Assembly (NCBI RefSeq): GCF_049306965.1
Contig: NC_133180.1
Location: forward strand, 23,537,001 to 23,601,000
Origin: Danio rerio
Lineage: Eukaryota > Chordata > Actinopteri > Cypriniformes > Danionidae
Length of the DNA: 64,000 bases
Direction of reading: 5' to 3'
In this document: positions 12,701 to 22,000 of the stretch, piece after piece
Layout: each line of letters begins with the position of its first letter
Position numbering within the stretch: position 1 is the stretch's first letter
The notes under the pieces: generated by a model
Told to the model about the DNA's origin: nothing
Databases searched by the model: none
What the model saw: only the letters and a program-made list of their open reading frames with translations
Made by a program: the position numbers and the translations under genes

Positions 12701-15700
12701 TATGTTTATAGACTATTTCAATGGTGTGATGTCATTGGCCCATGAAAATTTCCTGCTTGTTGTAATACTATGTCATAAATGTAACAAGAGGCAATTCAAT
12801 AATAACATTACGTTAAAACACCTGCCATAGGATTATTTATCAATATGTGGACTTTTTTGGATTCTCGAAAGCTATGGAAATGAAAAATGTTAAACTGGAA
12901 ATATGTTTGGACCATTGTTATTATTTACATCTCTCAAAATGGTCTATTGCGGGGACACTCAACCCTGTTCCTGAAGATCTACCTTCCTACAGATTTCAGC
13001 TCCAACCTTGAACAAGCACACCTGAACCAATTAATTTATAGATGTAAAGCACTTGATAATTACAGACAGGTGTGTTTGATATGAGTTGCAACTGAAATCT
13101 GCAGGAAGGTCGATCTCCAGGAAAAGGGTTGGTCATCCCTGGTCTATTGTCTCACTATATGAATGCATGAACTTCATCTCTGGAACTGCTCTGAGAGTCG
13201 GCATTCCCCAGCATTTCTTTTAATCTGCCCTCTGATTGCTCTCTTAGGCAGGTGGGTTTTACCTCTCATGAAGAGGAGGAAGAAGAAGAAGAGCAGCAAG
13301 ATGAGAGAGAATTGATATCAGAGGAATCTGGGAGTGAAAATCAGCACACATCAGCTGAAGGAACAGGTGCTATGCTAACAATAATACTTCAGTATCTGTA
13401 ATATATAAAATGACTCCAATAACATCATACAATGGTTCAATGTTCATTAAAGAGGCTGACCAGGCATCACAAACCCAAGACGAACACCAAACTGAGAGCC
13501 AACCCACTGCATTATGGGAGAGCAGCATTTGGCTATCGGCAAAACAACAAGTGACTGAACACTTTTGCTGTGGCAGACTCAGTCAGGAAAGCCTTTCTGA
13601 AAAATTCTGCTTCGATGACAGAGAAGTCCTGCTACATAACCTGAACCTGAGCCCGTCGAGATGGAGCCCTGATATGAGCTCACAGACGCGCACACACACA
13701 CCTGTGGCCTGCACTGGATACTTCACACTCACCATTCTGGGTAAGAGCAGCACCCACAGCTCACTCTTACAGAGCTACAGCTTCAGCATATAGATGATGT
13801 TGGACTTTTGCTAATATCCATCCTTTTTGGTTTATGGTTTTTAAAACCTAGAATATAGCCCATTCTTCTATGTACAGTTGAAGTCAGAATTATAAGTCCT
13901 CCTGATTTTTTAGCCCTCTTGTGTTTTTCCCCCCAAATTCTGTTTAAAGGAAAGAAAATGATTTCTACACATATTATTTTTAATAACTCATTATTATTAA
14001 CTGATTTCTTTTATCTTTGCAATTATTACAGTAAATAATATTTTACTGGATATTTTTCAAGATTTAAAGGCTTAACTAGGTTCATTAGGCAATCAAATCA
14101 TAATATAATGATGGTTTGTTTTGTAAGCAGTTAAAAAAATCTAGCTTAAAAGGGCTAATAATACTGACCTTAAAATGTTTTTAAAATATATATATAAACT
14201 GCTTTTATTCTAGCCAAAATAAAACAAATAAGACTTTCCCTATAAGAAAAAATATTATAGGAAATACTATGAACATATTTTGAGAAATATGTGCATATTT
14301 TTGGAAACAAATTCATTAGAGGGCAAATAATTTTGACATTTACTGTAAGTGACCAGAGTAAGCTGCTACAAACTTTATGCTGTTAGTGTTTGTTTAAAGG
14401 CCATGTTTCCAGTGAAGCTGGTAAAGACTTTTCTTGTCTCTTAAAGCTTTTTGACCTAAAATTAAGCTAACAGTCTAGCCTAAGCTATTATTCAATAAAT
14501 TTAAGTCTGCATGAACCGGAAGCTGGAAACTGCAATGCTGTTGTTTTTTTATTTATTTATTTATTTATTTATTTTTATTTTTATTTTTTTTTTTGTGACA
14601 GTTCCAAGAGAAATGAGAATAAAGCTGGCGTGGCTTGTTTTTTCTATTATGAGCTGAATGTATATATAAAGTAAGCATTTCATTCAGAAAGATCGGGAAA
14701 AAGGGTTTCGGGAGGGTTATTACAACCTAATATAGCCAACTACCCCCTGCCATTTCTGTTGGTTGTCATAACGCTGTCAAAACTGACAGTTGGAGGGGTG
14801 TGGTTAAATATGCCAACCACACCCAATACCTCAAACAGCTGAGAATTTAACTTAAAACAAACAGGAAGTGTATTTTCAGATAAATTGTTCACCACAAAAT
14901 TAGCAATATGAGCTAACAAAATCAATATGGTTGGTTTTGCTTTCATGTGTATATACATTTTTAGCCAACACAACTTAAATTTTTTATCTTCACAGTTTTT
15001 ACCAAACCAATATTTTGTGAAATAACCCTGATTTTCAATCACATACAAATAAAAAACACTATACACTCACAGGCCACTTTATTAGGTACACCTGTCCAAC
15101 TGCTCGTTAACAAAAATTTCTAATCAGCAAATCACATGGCAGCAACTCGATGCATGTTTCTCGATGTATCAATGGTTCAGGCTGGTGGTGGTGGTGTAAT
15201 GGTGTGGAGGATATTTCCTTGGCACACTTTGGGCCCATTAGTACCAATTGAGCATGGTGTCAACGCCACAGCCTACCTGAGTGTTGTTGTTGACCATGCC
15301 CATCCCTTTATGACCACAGTGTACCCATCTTCTAATGCCTACTTTCAGCAGGATAACGCGTCGTGTCATAAAGCACTAATCATCTCAGACGTGTTTCTTG
15401 AACATGACAATGTGCTCACTGTACTCAAATGGCTTCCTCGGTCACCAGATCAAAATCCAATAGAGCACCTTTGGGATGTGGTGGAACAGAAGATTCACAT
15501 CATGGATGTGCAGCCGACAAATCTCCAGCAACTTTGAAATGCTATCATGTCAATACGGACCAAAATCTCTGAGGAATGTATCCAGTACCTTGTTGTATTT
15601 ATGCCGTGAAGGATAAAGGCAGTTCTAAAGGCAAAAGGGGGTCCAACCTGGTACTAGTAAGGTATACCTAATAAAGTGGCCGATGAGTGTATATCCTTTT

Positions 15701-16281
15701 GTTTAAACGGGATAAAATACACAAAGAAAGTCAATGGGTGCCAGCTACGAGGACTTTTAAAAATACATATTTTTTTCATGTTTAACAGAAGATAAACCTT
15801 CAAATGGGTTTTAGAACTAGTAAAGGGAGAGCAAATGTTTATTTTTGGCTGCACTGTCCCTTTAAGATAATATTGGACATGCATCTTCTCTTTCAGGACT
15901 GAATAAAACGGCTGCAGTGGATGTTCAGTTTGTGCCTGTCGTCTACTCTGATGACCCCAGAGCTGCTGGCATCCCACACACTCCACATGACAACTCCCTG
16001 CTGTCCTGCATTTCAACAGGACGTCTGTGTGTTCAGCCAGACGGGAGCTGTCCCTCGCCAGGTTCTTCCAGACTGCTCTGTTTACATCCTCCATCTCTGC
16101 TTAATAACACACGAGTCACTGAAGTATGTGTGTTTTGTTTGTTTCTGCAGGGTCATTGATGACTTCTGCACCTCAGCTGGAGTCAGAGCATGTGGTGTGT
16201 ATTGTTGATCTCTGTCTGCTCGGAGAACAGAAGGTAGAAATGATCTGCTCCAAACTCTACAGGACAACTGACATCTGCTAG
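3756..16281 (+). CDS. radx: RADX, RPA1-related ssDNA-binding protein (15 coding exons)
   Basis: Coding exons: 3756-4302, 5266-5408, 5483-5675, 5804-5912, 7894-7988, 8708-8827, 8912-9004, 9090-9245, 10752-10891, 11009-11154, 11673-11717, 13248-13366, 13453-13740, 15897-16061, 16151-16281. All junctions are GT-AG with matching phases, giving 2490 nt (829 residues plus stop; human RADX is about 855). Segments matching human RADX as I remember it include [16 protein letters not shown] (exon 2), [18 protein letters not shown] (exon 3), [18 protein letters not shown] (exon 6), VKAFIQW (exon 8), [17 protein letters not shown] (exon 9), [15 protein letters not shown] (exons 13-14) and a [12 protein letters not shown] tail. 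Family knowledge: RADX binds ssDNA through RPA1-like OB folds and limits RAD51 at stalled forks in the nucleus. Exons 1-9 carry the OB-fold part; exons 10-13 encode a polar linker with a Glu-rich run (exon 12). The exon 14 donor (GTTCTT) is weak. Exon 10 has a tandem CAGCAG acceptor, so plus or minus one Gln is possible. Confidence 0.95.
4648..4926 (-). repeat. DANA tRNA-derived SINE (radx intron 1)
   Basis: On the minus strand it reads from a tRNA-like head (AGTGCTGTCGCC-type, diverged) through TTTCCCCCACAGTCCAAAGA and GTGTGTGTGAATGGG to a CATATGCTAGATAAGTTAG tail, the layout of the zebrafish DANA SINE. The segment expected to hold the B box is deleted between GGTCGCTGGT and AATAGG, so the copy is probably silent. 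Confidence 0.8.
6780..7363. mobile_element. Non-autonomous DNA element, copy A (radx intron 4)
   Basis: Matches 39840-40430 over several blocks (CAACATGATATTGTTGCCTT-like, ATGGCCAC.GTGTAAAT, AGTCCCACA.CATACTTTCA). It ends GGAATTGGGCCTTA, the inverse of the start of the other copy, so this copy keeps the right terminus and seems to have lost the left. Confidence 0.6.
8067..8663. mobile_element. GTCTTAAA-type DNA element with internal CAGCTGGTTT palindrome (radx intron 5)
   Basis: Ends ACAGGGTGTCTGTAGGGTC and TATATACCCTGT form short inverted repeats, with runs of TCTTAAA/TTTAAGGC inside each end. At about 8268-8480 lies a block of interspersed CCAGCT, AGCTGG, CCAGGCTGG units that can fold back on itself. 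A related element is at 47811-49345. Confidence 0.6.
9355..9580. repeat. Interspersed fish repeat (radx intron 8)
   Basis: GCATTATGTAAGATATTTTT followed by AATATTCAAAAACCACTAGA and TCCCAAACAAAG resembles a common cyprinid repeat. No termini or duplications were found. Confidence 0.4.
10030..10560. repeat. Interspersed repeat with AAAGT.ACTT / AATGCATTAC motifs (radx intron 8)
   Basis: The run GGGAAAAGTACTTC, TAATGCATTACAATATTG, GTTACT repeats a motif set typical of a common fish DNA element. Boundaries are approximate and no transposase remnant is visible. Confidence 0.4.
11736..11965. mobile_element. GC-rich MITE with ACTAAAGCA termini (radx intron 11)
   Basis: Starts ACTAAAGCAGGTCGCACATC and ends with the inverse (GGTGTGCGACTTGCTTTAGT). 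The interior is rich in GGCGCC, GCGCGC and CGGCGG in an otherwise AT-rich intron. About 230 bp. No clear target duplication was seen, so the superfamily is open. Confidence 0.65.
12700..12941. repeat. Unnamed interspersed repeat, copy 2 (radx intron 11)
   Basis: Second copy of the repeat at 2785-3030 in the same orientation. It is interrupted at its right end by the hAT-type MITE at 12950-13141. Confidence 0.6.
12950..13141. mobile_element. hAT-type MITE with 8-bp target duplication
   Basis: The element starts CGGGGACACTCAACC and ends GGTTGGTCATCCCTG (imperfect inverted ends), and is nearly palindromic inside. It is flanked by a perfect 8-bp direct repeat GTCTATTG at 12942-12949 and 13142-13149, which is the hAT superfamily signature. 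Confidence 0.8.
13875..14345. mobile_element. Non-autonomous DNA element, CAGTTGAAGTCAGAATTAT family (radx intron 13)
   Basis: Starts CAGTTGAAGTCAGAATTATA after a TA and ends GCAAATAATTTTGACATTTACTG before a TA. Internal landmarks TTTTTCAAGAT, TTAGGCAA, TTTATTCTAGC and AAATAAGACTTTC match other copies at 22210-22612 and, inverted and much diverged, at 54378-54812. Confidence 0.75.
15064..15689 (+). mobile_element. Tc1-like transposon, deleted copy keeping the C-terminal transposase
   Basis: Ends CACTCACAGGCCACTTTATT and AATAAAGTGGCCGATGAGTG are inverted repeats beside TA. The frame 15136-15537 keeps transposase residues [23 protein letters not shown] (second catalytic Asp) and [15 protein letters not shown] (the third, Glu, site), but the DNA-binding N-terminal part and first Asp are deleted. 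Non-autonomous. It lies in radx intron 13. Confidence 0.9.
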
Positions 16282-16535
16282 CTCGACAGCACTCAATAAG
16301 ACGCCCTCACAGTAATAATAATCATGCAAAAGAAATGCATCCCATGTAGGTCAGATGATGACGAATGTATGGGGACTGATATTAGTGTGTTCTGATTGGA
16401 GTTTTAGAGGAAAGAATGATTTTATGTCTAAATCTGACAGTTAATTTATGTCATTATATATATATAATTTATGTTGGATTTTTTGTAATTTCATGAACAT
16501 TTTTAGAAAAAAAATAAATCCCAAAACATTGCTTA
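16282..16535 (+). other. radx: radx 3' UTR with poly(A) signal
   Basis: Non-coding sequence after the TAG at 16279-16281. An AATAAA hexamer lies at 16513-16518, so cleavage near 16530-16540 is likely. This makes a short 3' UTR of about 250 nt, ending before the repeat nest that separates radx from apool. Confidence 0.6.
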
Positions 16536-17126
16536 AAACCCTTTATTTTCATCTTATGCTGTTGTTATTGCACAGCCAACAAAGATTTATGTAAAGTCAA
16601 AACATTATAAATTAAACTTTCAGACATAAACATATGCACACTGTGTGTCCAAAATGGTGCTGGGCAATCCCACAATTGATAAGCCATTATCACTGAAAAG
16701 GATTTAAAACTGAAAATCGAACCTGATTTAGAGAGATAGTTCACCCAAAAACAATATTAGTACAAATAAATTCTCAATTACTTGCCCTCAACGTTCTTCA
16801 GTTGAATATAAAAGAAGATTTTTTTTTGACAATGTAAGAAGCTGCTGTTTTTTTTCCAACATATTTCTAAATTACTTTTGTTCAACAACAAAAAGAAAAC
16901 CATAAACCCTGCAAATATGCTTTTATTTCTTAATCATTTATAGCTTGTTTCTTATCAAAATATCTCTATCTAAAGAGAGCGATATCAAGAATAATGTTTT
17001 ATACAAGTAAAAAAAAATGTTTAATTTAAATAAGTCCGAGTGTTAGTTTTTATTTAAAACCAGCTAAACAATCTAGTTTTTACTATAAAATAATTGATTG
17101 GCAGATAATTTAGCTTGTTTTAAAGA

Positions 17127-18218
17127 GCACCTATTTCACCCCTTTTGCAAGATGTGGGAAAAGTCTTTGGTCTCCAGAATGTGTCTAAAGTTTCAGCTCA
17201 AAATAACCTTCAGATAATTTATAATTACCTCCAGAATCTGCCCATTTTTGTGTCCGAGTACAGTGTAGCTGTTTTTGGCTTTAAATGCAAATGAGCTGAT
17301 TTTCCCCACCCACTGTTCCCACATGCGTTATGTCAGATAAACAGCAGTCAGTGACAGACTGAAATACAGCCTATTAGTCAAAAATACCAAGTGAATTTGT
17401 TTGATGTATTTGTGCTGGAGTTTATTCAAGCCTTTCTGAAATGATGAGTCTCACATCATCGCCATTTACAGTACACACACATACTAGCGTTTACTGACAC
17501 CATGTGGCTGTGGTTATTATAGCAGTTAAGAATTGCATAGTGATTTTACTCTCTTTATTGCAAACATGCTGTTTATTTGCAAAAAAACTTGTGTGGACGT
17601 GTATACATGTTTTTATCTCATCGGTCTTTCAGATGAGATGTTAAACCGAGTTCCTGACACTCTGTGGTCATTAAAAATCCCATGGCACTTCTAGTAAAGA
17701 GCAGGGGTGTAACCCCGGTGTCCAGGCCAAAGTCCCTCAATCGGCCCTTACGTTCATGGCCTCCCTAACATCCCTATCCACTGAATTGGCTCTATCACTG
17801 TCTCTTCACTCCACCAATAGCTGGTGTGTGGTGAGCGCACTGGCGCCGTTGTCCTGTGGCTGCCATCGCATCATCCAAGTGGATGCTGCACACTGGTGGT
17901 GGTGTGGAGAGACCACCCCTCATGGTTGTGAAGCACTTTGGGTGTATGGCCATACACAAAAAATGCGTGTATAAAAATACACATTACATTATTATAGAAA
18001 CATGGCCCCTGTCAGTTAATTCGGTGGGCGGAGAAAACCCCACTCCTACATCACGTTGCAGTGGGCCTCAAAATCACTGGGATTTGGGTCCTATTTTAAC
18101 GTCAGGAAAAAAATATACATCTTTCTATCACTCCAATATGACTGGACACACTATACCTACACACAGTTCTGTTCAAACAGCTTACAAAAGATGATTTTTA
18201 TCATAGGTGCCCTTTAAG
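17127..18218. mobile_element. Third level: TTAAAGGGCACCTAT-terminated DNA element
   Basis: TTAAAGAGCACCTATTTCACC at the left and CATAGGTGCCCTTTAA at the right are inverted ends. A sister copy without the SINE lies at 50503-51120 (CTGTAAAGTTTCAGCTCAAA, TGATGTATTTGT, TCTCCCCACCCACCATTCCC). Confidence 0.7.
17617..17990 (+). repeat. Fourth level: SINE3-type (5S-derived family) body, 5'-truncated
   Basis: TCTTTCAGATGAGATGTTAA, GGTCATTAAAAATCCCATGG, CTGGTGTGTGGTGAGCGCAC, GGATGCTGCACACTGGTGG and the tail GAAGCACTTTGGGTGTATGG match the SINE3 consensus as I remember it. The 5S-like head is absent. Confidence 0.8.
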
Positions 18219-18639
18219 AAAAACAATTCTGTTAATTTTGACTTTATTATTTCTTCTTATTATTATTATTATAAGACTTATTATTTAGCTTCTTGATTTA
18301 AGAAATTTTAGATATTTGGATTTGAAACAAGTCTAAAACTCTTAAGTAAAAAAATAACATTTTTTGCATTGGGGGTTTGCGATGAGTACCACTTTGTTTA
18401 GTAAATGTTTTTGGGTGAACTATTCCATAATATTTTGAAATAATTTTGAAATTTGAAAACTGCCAGATTCCATTGCATAAATAACATTTCTGTAACTTTA
18501 AAGTGTGACTAAAAGATCATGTAGGTACAAACTGGTATATTTACTTCTGTCCCCCATTAGATGCATTGAAAACACTTTTATATACTTCACATGTTTGTTC
18601 ACATACAAAAAGTTTTTGTGTGTGGTCCAGTTTTAAGTG

Positions 18640-18978
18640 TAATTTTATTTCACAGTGTAAAATCAGCACAATAATTCTGTTGCTACAGAAACAGGTCAGA
18701 GATTAATCGGGAGATGAAATTAAGGGACCTCAGGCATTTTTTATTAATTAAAACACTGTAATCCTGGATCTCCCTGTAAAGTGTTCATAGGTACGAAAAA
18801 CAATGTAACTTTGTGTGTTTCTGATATTCCTGCTAAGGTACGAAATCTCCCATAAGAGTGAGGCATCACAGAAAGACACATCATTGCTGAAACATCAATA
18901 TCCCAAATCACAAACTGATCAAGTGCTGCTGGAATCATGGCACATTAAACATCTGATCACATCTTTTCCTCAGTGTTT
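18640..18978 (-). other. apool: apool 3' UTR with candidate poly(A) signals
   Basis: Downstream of the TGA (18979-18981 on the minus strand), two minus-strand AATAAA hexamers appear as TTTATT on the plus strand, at 18740-18745 and 18644-18649. Either gives a 3' UTR of about 250-350 nt, placing the apool end about 2.1 kb from the radx end in a tail-to-tail arrangement. Confidence 0.55.
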
Positions 18979-19067
18979 TCAGCTGCGTGTGCTGTACATG
19001 TCTGCATCCTCTGGGTTAGACTGGCCGTGGTCGAGCAGAGAAGGGTCAGGAACAAAGCGAGACTTCG
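18979..19067 (-). CDS. apool: apool terminal coding exon (hidden 30-codon exon)
   Basis: On the minus strand a TTTTTCCTATCCTAG acceptor precedes 89 nt that, joined to the single G left by exon 8, reads AKSRFVPDPSLLDHGQSN followed by PEDADMYSTRS and TGA. Human APOOL ends with a nearly identical DHGQSHPEDIDMYSTRS. The phase matches the CAG|GTGAGA donor at 23448/23447. It is too short for ORF calling and its plus-strand shadow frame is longer than the real exon. Confidence 0.93.
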
Positions 19068-22000
19068 CTAGGATAGGAAAAAGACAGTGGATGTTGGTAT
19101 GAGGAGAACAGGACTTGCAGTGTCAGGTGAAATTTACTGTATTTGATTTTAAAATGTATTATTGACTGTTAAGTTAATATTAAGATAATTGACACAAAGG
19201 TGCTGTAGGAGTACTGTTAATTAATAGAGCAGTTAATTCACTGCTAAGTGCTTCCTACCTACAAAGTTTAAAGATTTTTTGGTAACACTATTTGAAAAGA
19301 TTGTAATAGTTAAAGTATTTATTGTGGTGAAAAATCAACAAACGATCCATTTATTACTAGGACTGCGAGATAATGATTAAAATTAACATTACCATGTCAA
19401 AAAAACTGACGGTGAAATGGACTGTTTTGTGTTTCTTCTTTATATATATAAATATTGCGATATGAATAAAATTTCACCACATGGTTTATTAAGGCTATTA
19501 TGGAAAGAAATCTTGAGTTTAGACTGTTTGTGGTGATTTTGTATGGGAATCATGGATAAAAAAAGTTAAGCTACAAATGTTGTACTTTTTTGTGCTTGAA
19601 TGCTTTAGACTCTTTGCAACCGATAAGCTTTCACTCTTTTGGTTAAACTTTGTAGTGACTCTACAACTCTCTTGTATTCTAAACTGTGGTGCTGATCAAC
19701 TATAAGCCAAATGCAACTTTGCAGATCCTGTGATGTGACTATTGTGGACGCACACATTGCAATTTCAATGCTGAAACGATATATTGTGCAGCCCTATTTG
19801 TTACAGTATTTGTTTTTGTTAACGCTAGCTAATGAAAATACAGTAGTTTTGTCAATATTGTTCATGTTAGTCAATACATTACATTAAAGGAAAATTATAG
19901 TAAACTGAGTCCATTTATTTTATAAGAAATGTATTTTATTTATTATTTTATTTATAGAGGAAGAAATATATTTTTTCATAGTAGATGCAAAGACTTGCGA
20001 AAACTTTCAGTCTCAATTAAACTTTCAATTCATTAAAGAAACTGGGAAAAATAGTTTCCACAGAAATTGTAGGACACTTAACCCTTAATAATGTTTCATG
20101 AGCAGCAAATCAACATATTAGAATGAATTTTGAAGGATCATGTGACATTAAAGGCTGATGAAACGTAACGGGAATAAATCGCATTTTAAAATGTGCTCAA
20201 ACAGAAAACAAATTCCAATAATATTGCACTGTACTATTGTTTAACTGTATTTATTCTTAAATAAAAGTACTTAGTGAGTAAATGACACTTCTTTTTTTTA
20301 TTTGATAATTATATTTGTAATCATTTTTACTAACCCCAAACAATTTAATGGTAATTTAGTTTTTTCTGTAGCCAGTTGATCAAAAAGAGCGATAAAAAAC
20401 AAACAACTTGTAAGTAGCAGCAGAATGTTTAAAAAGGATAAATGTGCAGATATATAATTGTGTATATACAAATATCAGTGTGAATATTTCCCCACTTAAT
20501 TGGCCCTTCCTTAAGGCTGATTTATAGTTCTGCATTAAGCATACACGTATGCTCTGGCGCAGCCTGCGTGTGTTCGCATAGCCCTCGCTGTGGCTGACGC
20601 TGACACGCACCTCTTTAAAAAATTAACTACATATCGCAACGACGCATAGAGCAAGCTCTGTGATTGGTTGGCTTAGTTGTGGTGACAAGTGTGGGCGGTG
20701 TTGAGAGCCGCGAGCCTAATGGAGAGATTGTTTACAAGTGTCGAGTCACGTGAAGGAGCTCCAGATGGAAATTAATTTCTTTTGTGTTTATCTTATTATT
20801 AATGTTGCAGTTCCTCCTTTCCCGCCTCTAAATGAACGAGTTTGAGCTACATGTAGCACCCAGAAAAAAACAAAACACCCATCAAGAAACTCGACAAAGA
20901 GGAACATACAACCTACTGCCAGCTAGCATTTCAGAAGTGTTACGGCAGAGCAACAAAAACAGGACGCAGAAGTATAATTGCGTGACTAAATGCAAGGCAT
21001 GCGCCGTGGGTCACACCGATCACTCAACGCAGAAGTATAAATCAGCCTTTATACTATGTCAGGTAGTAAAAGGAGAGAAAAAGAGACAGTCTCATAGTTA
21101 AATAAGAAAACTTGCTTTTTGAATAAAACATTTTCGAAAGTTTACAATTTCAGGCTCTGGAAACACTGTCAAGTAAATGAAATGCCAAAAAGTTTTCTGT
21201 TCAATGCCGTGGTCACACTAGACTTGGAGCATGTGAAATTCAGAGGCGGGATTAAACAAAATTATTAAACATTTAAAAAAGCTAGTGATTGGTCTATATT
21301 TTAATTTCTGTACAGAAAGGTCATGTTTTGATCTCAGTGCTTCCCACAGGTTTAAAATATACTTGCGGTGGTATACGGATTGAAAAGACACCTTTTACCC
21401 ACAGCACATATATGGTCAACTACATGTGACAAATAAAAATGTGACTACATATGACAAACATCCAAATAACGGGAACGTTAGAAGCGAAAGTAAAACCCAA
21501 ATCCTGGACATTTTAGAAGATGCAGAAACTACTGTCATATGCATTTTGGCACAAAAGGCTAATCTCTGTGGGTCTGCAGAGCACGAGAGATTGTCTGACG
21601 ACCAGCAGTAGGAAAGGTGCAAAGTAGGGCTGTGCAATTTTGGCTTCAAGCGATTATGAAAAAGCATTAATCAAGATAAAACATTACTGCATCATATACC
21701 GCCCCCTTTCCAGTTGTACACATTTGTTGCTGCAAAGCTCAGTTTCACATGAAAATGACTAAAAGCATGTACTGTAATTTAACTTTTGCAGCACAGGATG
21801 CACATCCTTTATTGATGTACGTTCGAATCAATTATATTTTTAAAAGCACGAAAGAGCGCATGCTGTTGTGAGGGTGTGTGCGCGCTTAGCCTCAGAGACA
21901 ATCATCTTAATGAGAGCGTTTTATTGGTCAAATATATGCACATTTGTGTCAGAGTGCAGTGTTTCATGATTATTCATATTAACCCTCATTTGTGTAATAA

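Larger units (their letters stand above)
16905..18372. mobile_element. Second level: CCTGCAAATA...TTTTTTGCATT element
   Basis: CCCTGCAAATATGCTTTTATT at the left and AACATTTTTTGCATTGGG at the right are inverse-related. TTTAAGAAATTTTAGATATTTGG internally matches the repeat at the right edge of the window (63724-64000). Confidence 0.55.
16733..18430. mobile_element. Outer element of a four-level nest (GTTCACCCAAAAAC family)
   Basis: ATAGTTCACCCAAAAAC at 16737 and its inverse GTTTTTGGGTGAACTATTCC at 18407 bound the block. Inside lie, in order of insertion, an ACTGCAAAAA-type element, an AAAGGGCACCTAT-type element and a SINE3. It fills the space between the convergent radx and apool ends. Confidence 0.7.

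Noticed and set aside
15136-15537. 133-codon frame as a possible host gene
   Set aside because: It carries Tc1 transposase motifs and lies between Tc1 inverted ends; not a domesticated gene, since the DNA-binding half is deleted.
16082-16208. Reading through the exon 14 donor of radx (frames 15917-16159 and 15921-16208)
   Set aside because: Read-through loses the [12 protein letters not shown] match to the conserved RADX C-terminus; splicing at 16061/16151 keeps phase and restores it, despite the weak donor.
18815-19102. 95-codon plus-strand open frame after the radx end
   Set aside because: It overlaps the apool terminal exon in antisense and has no splice or family support.
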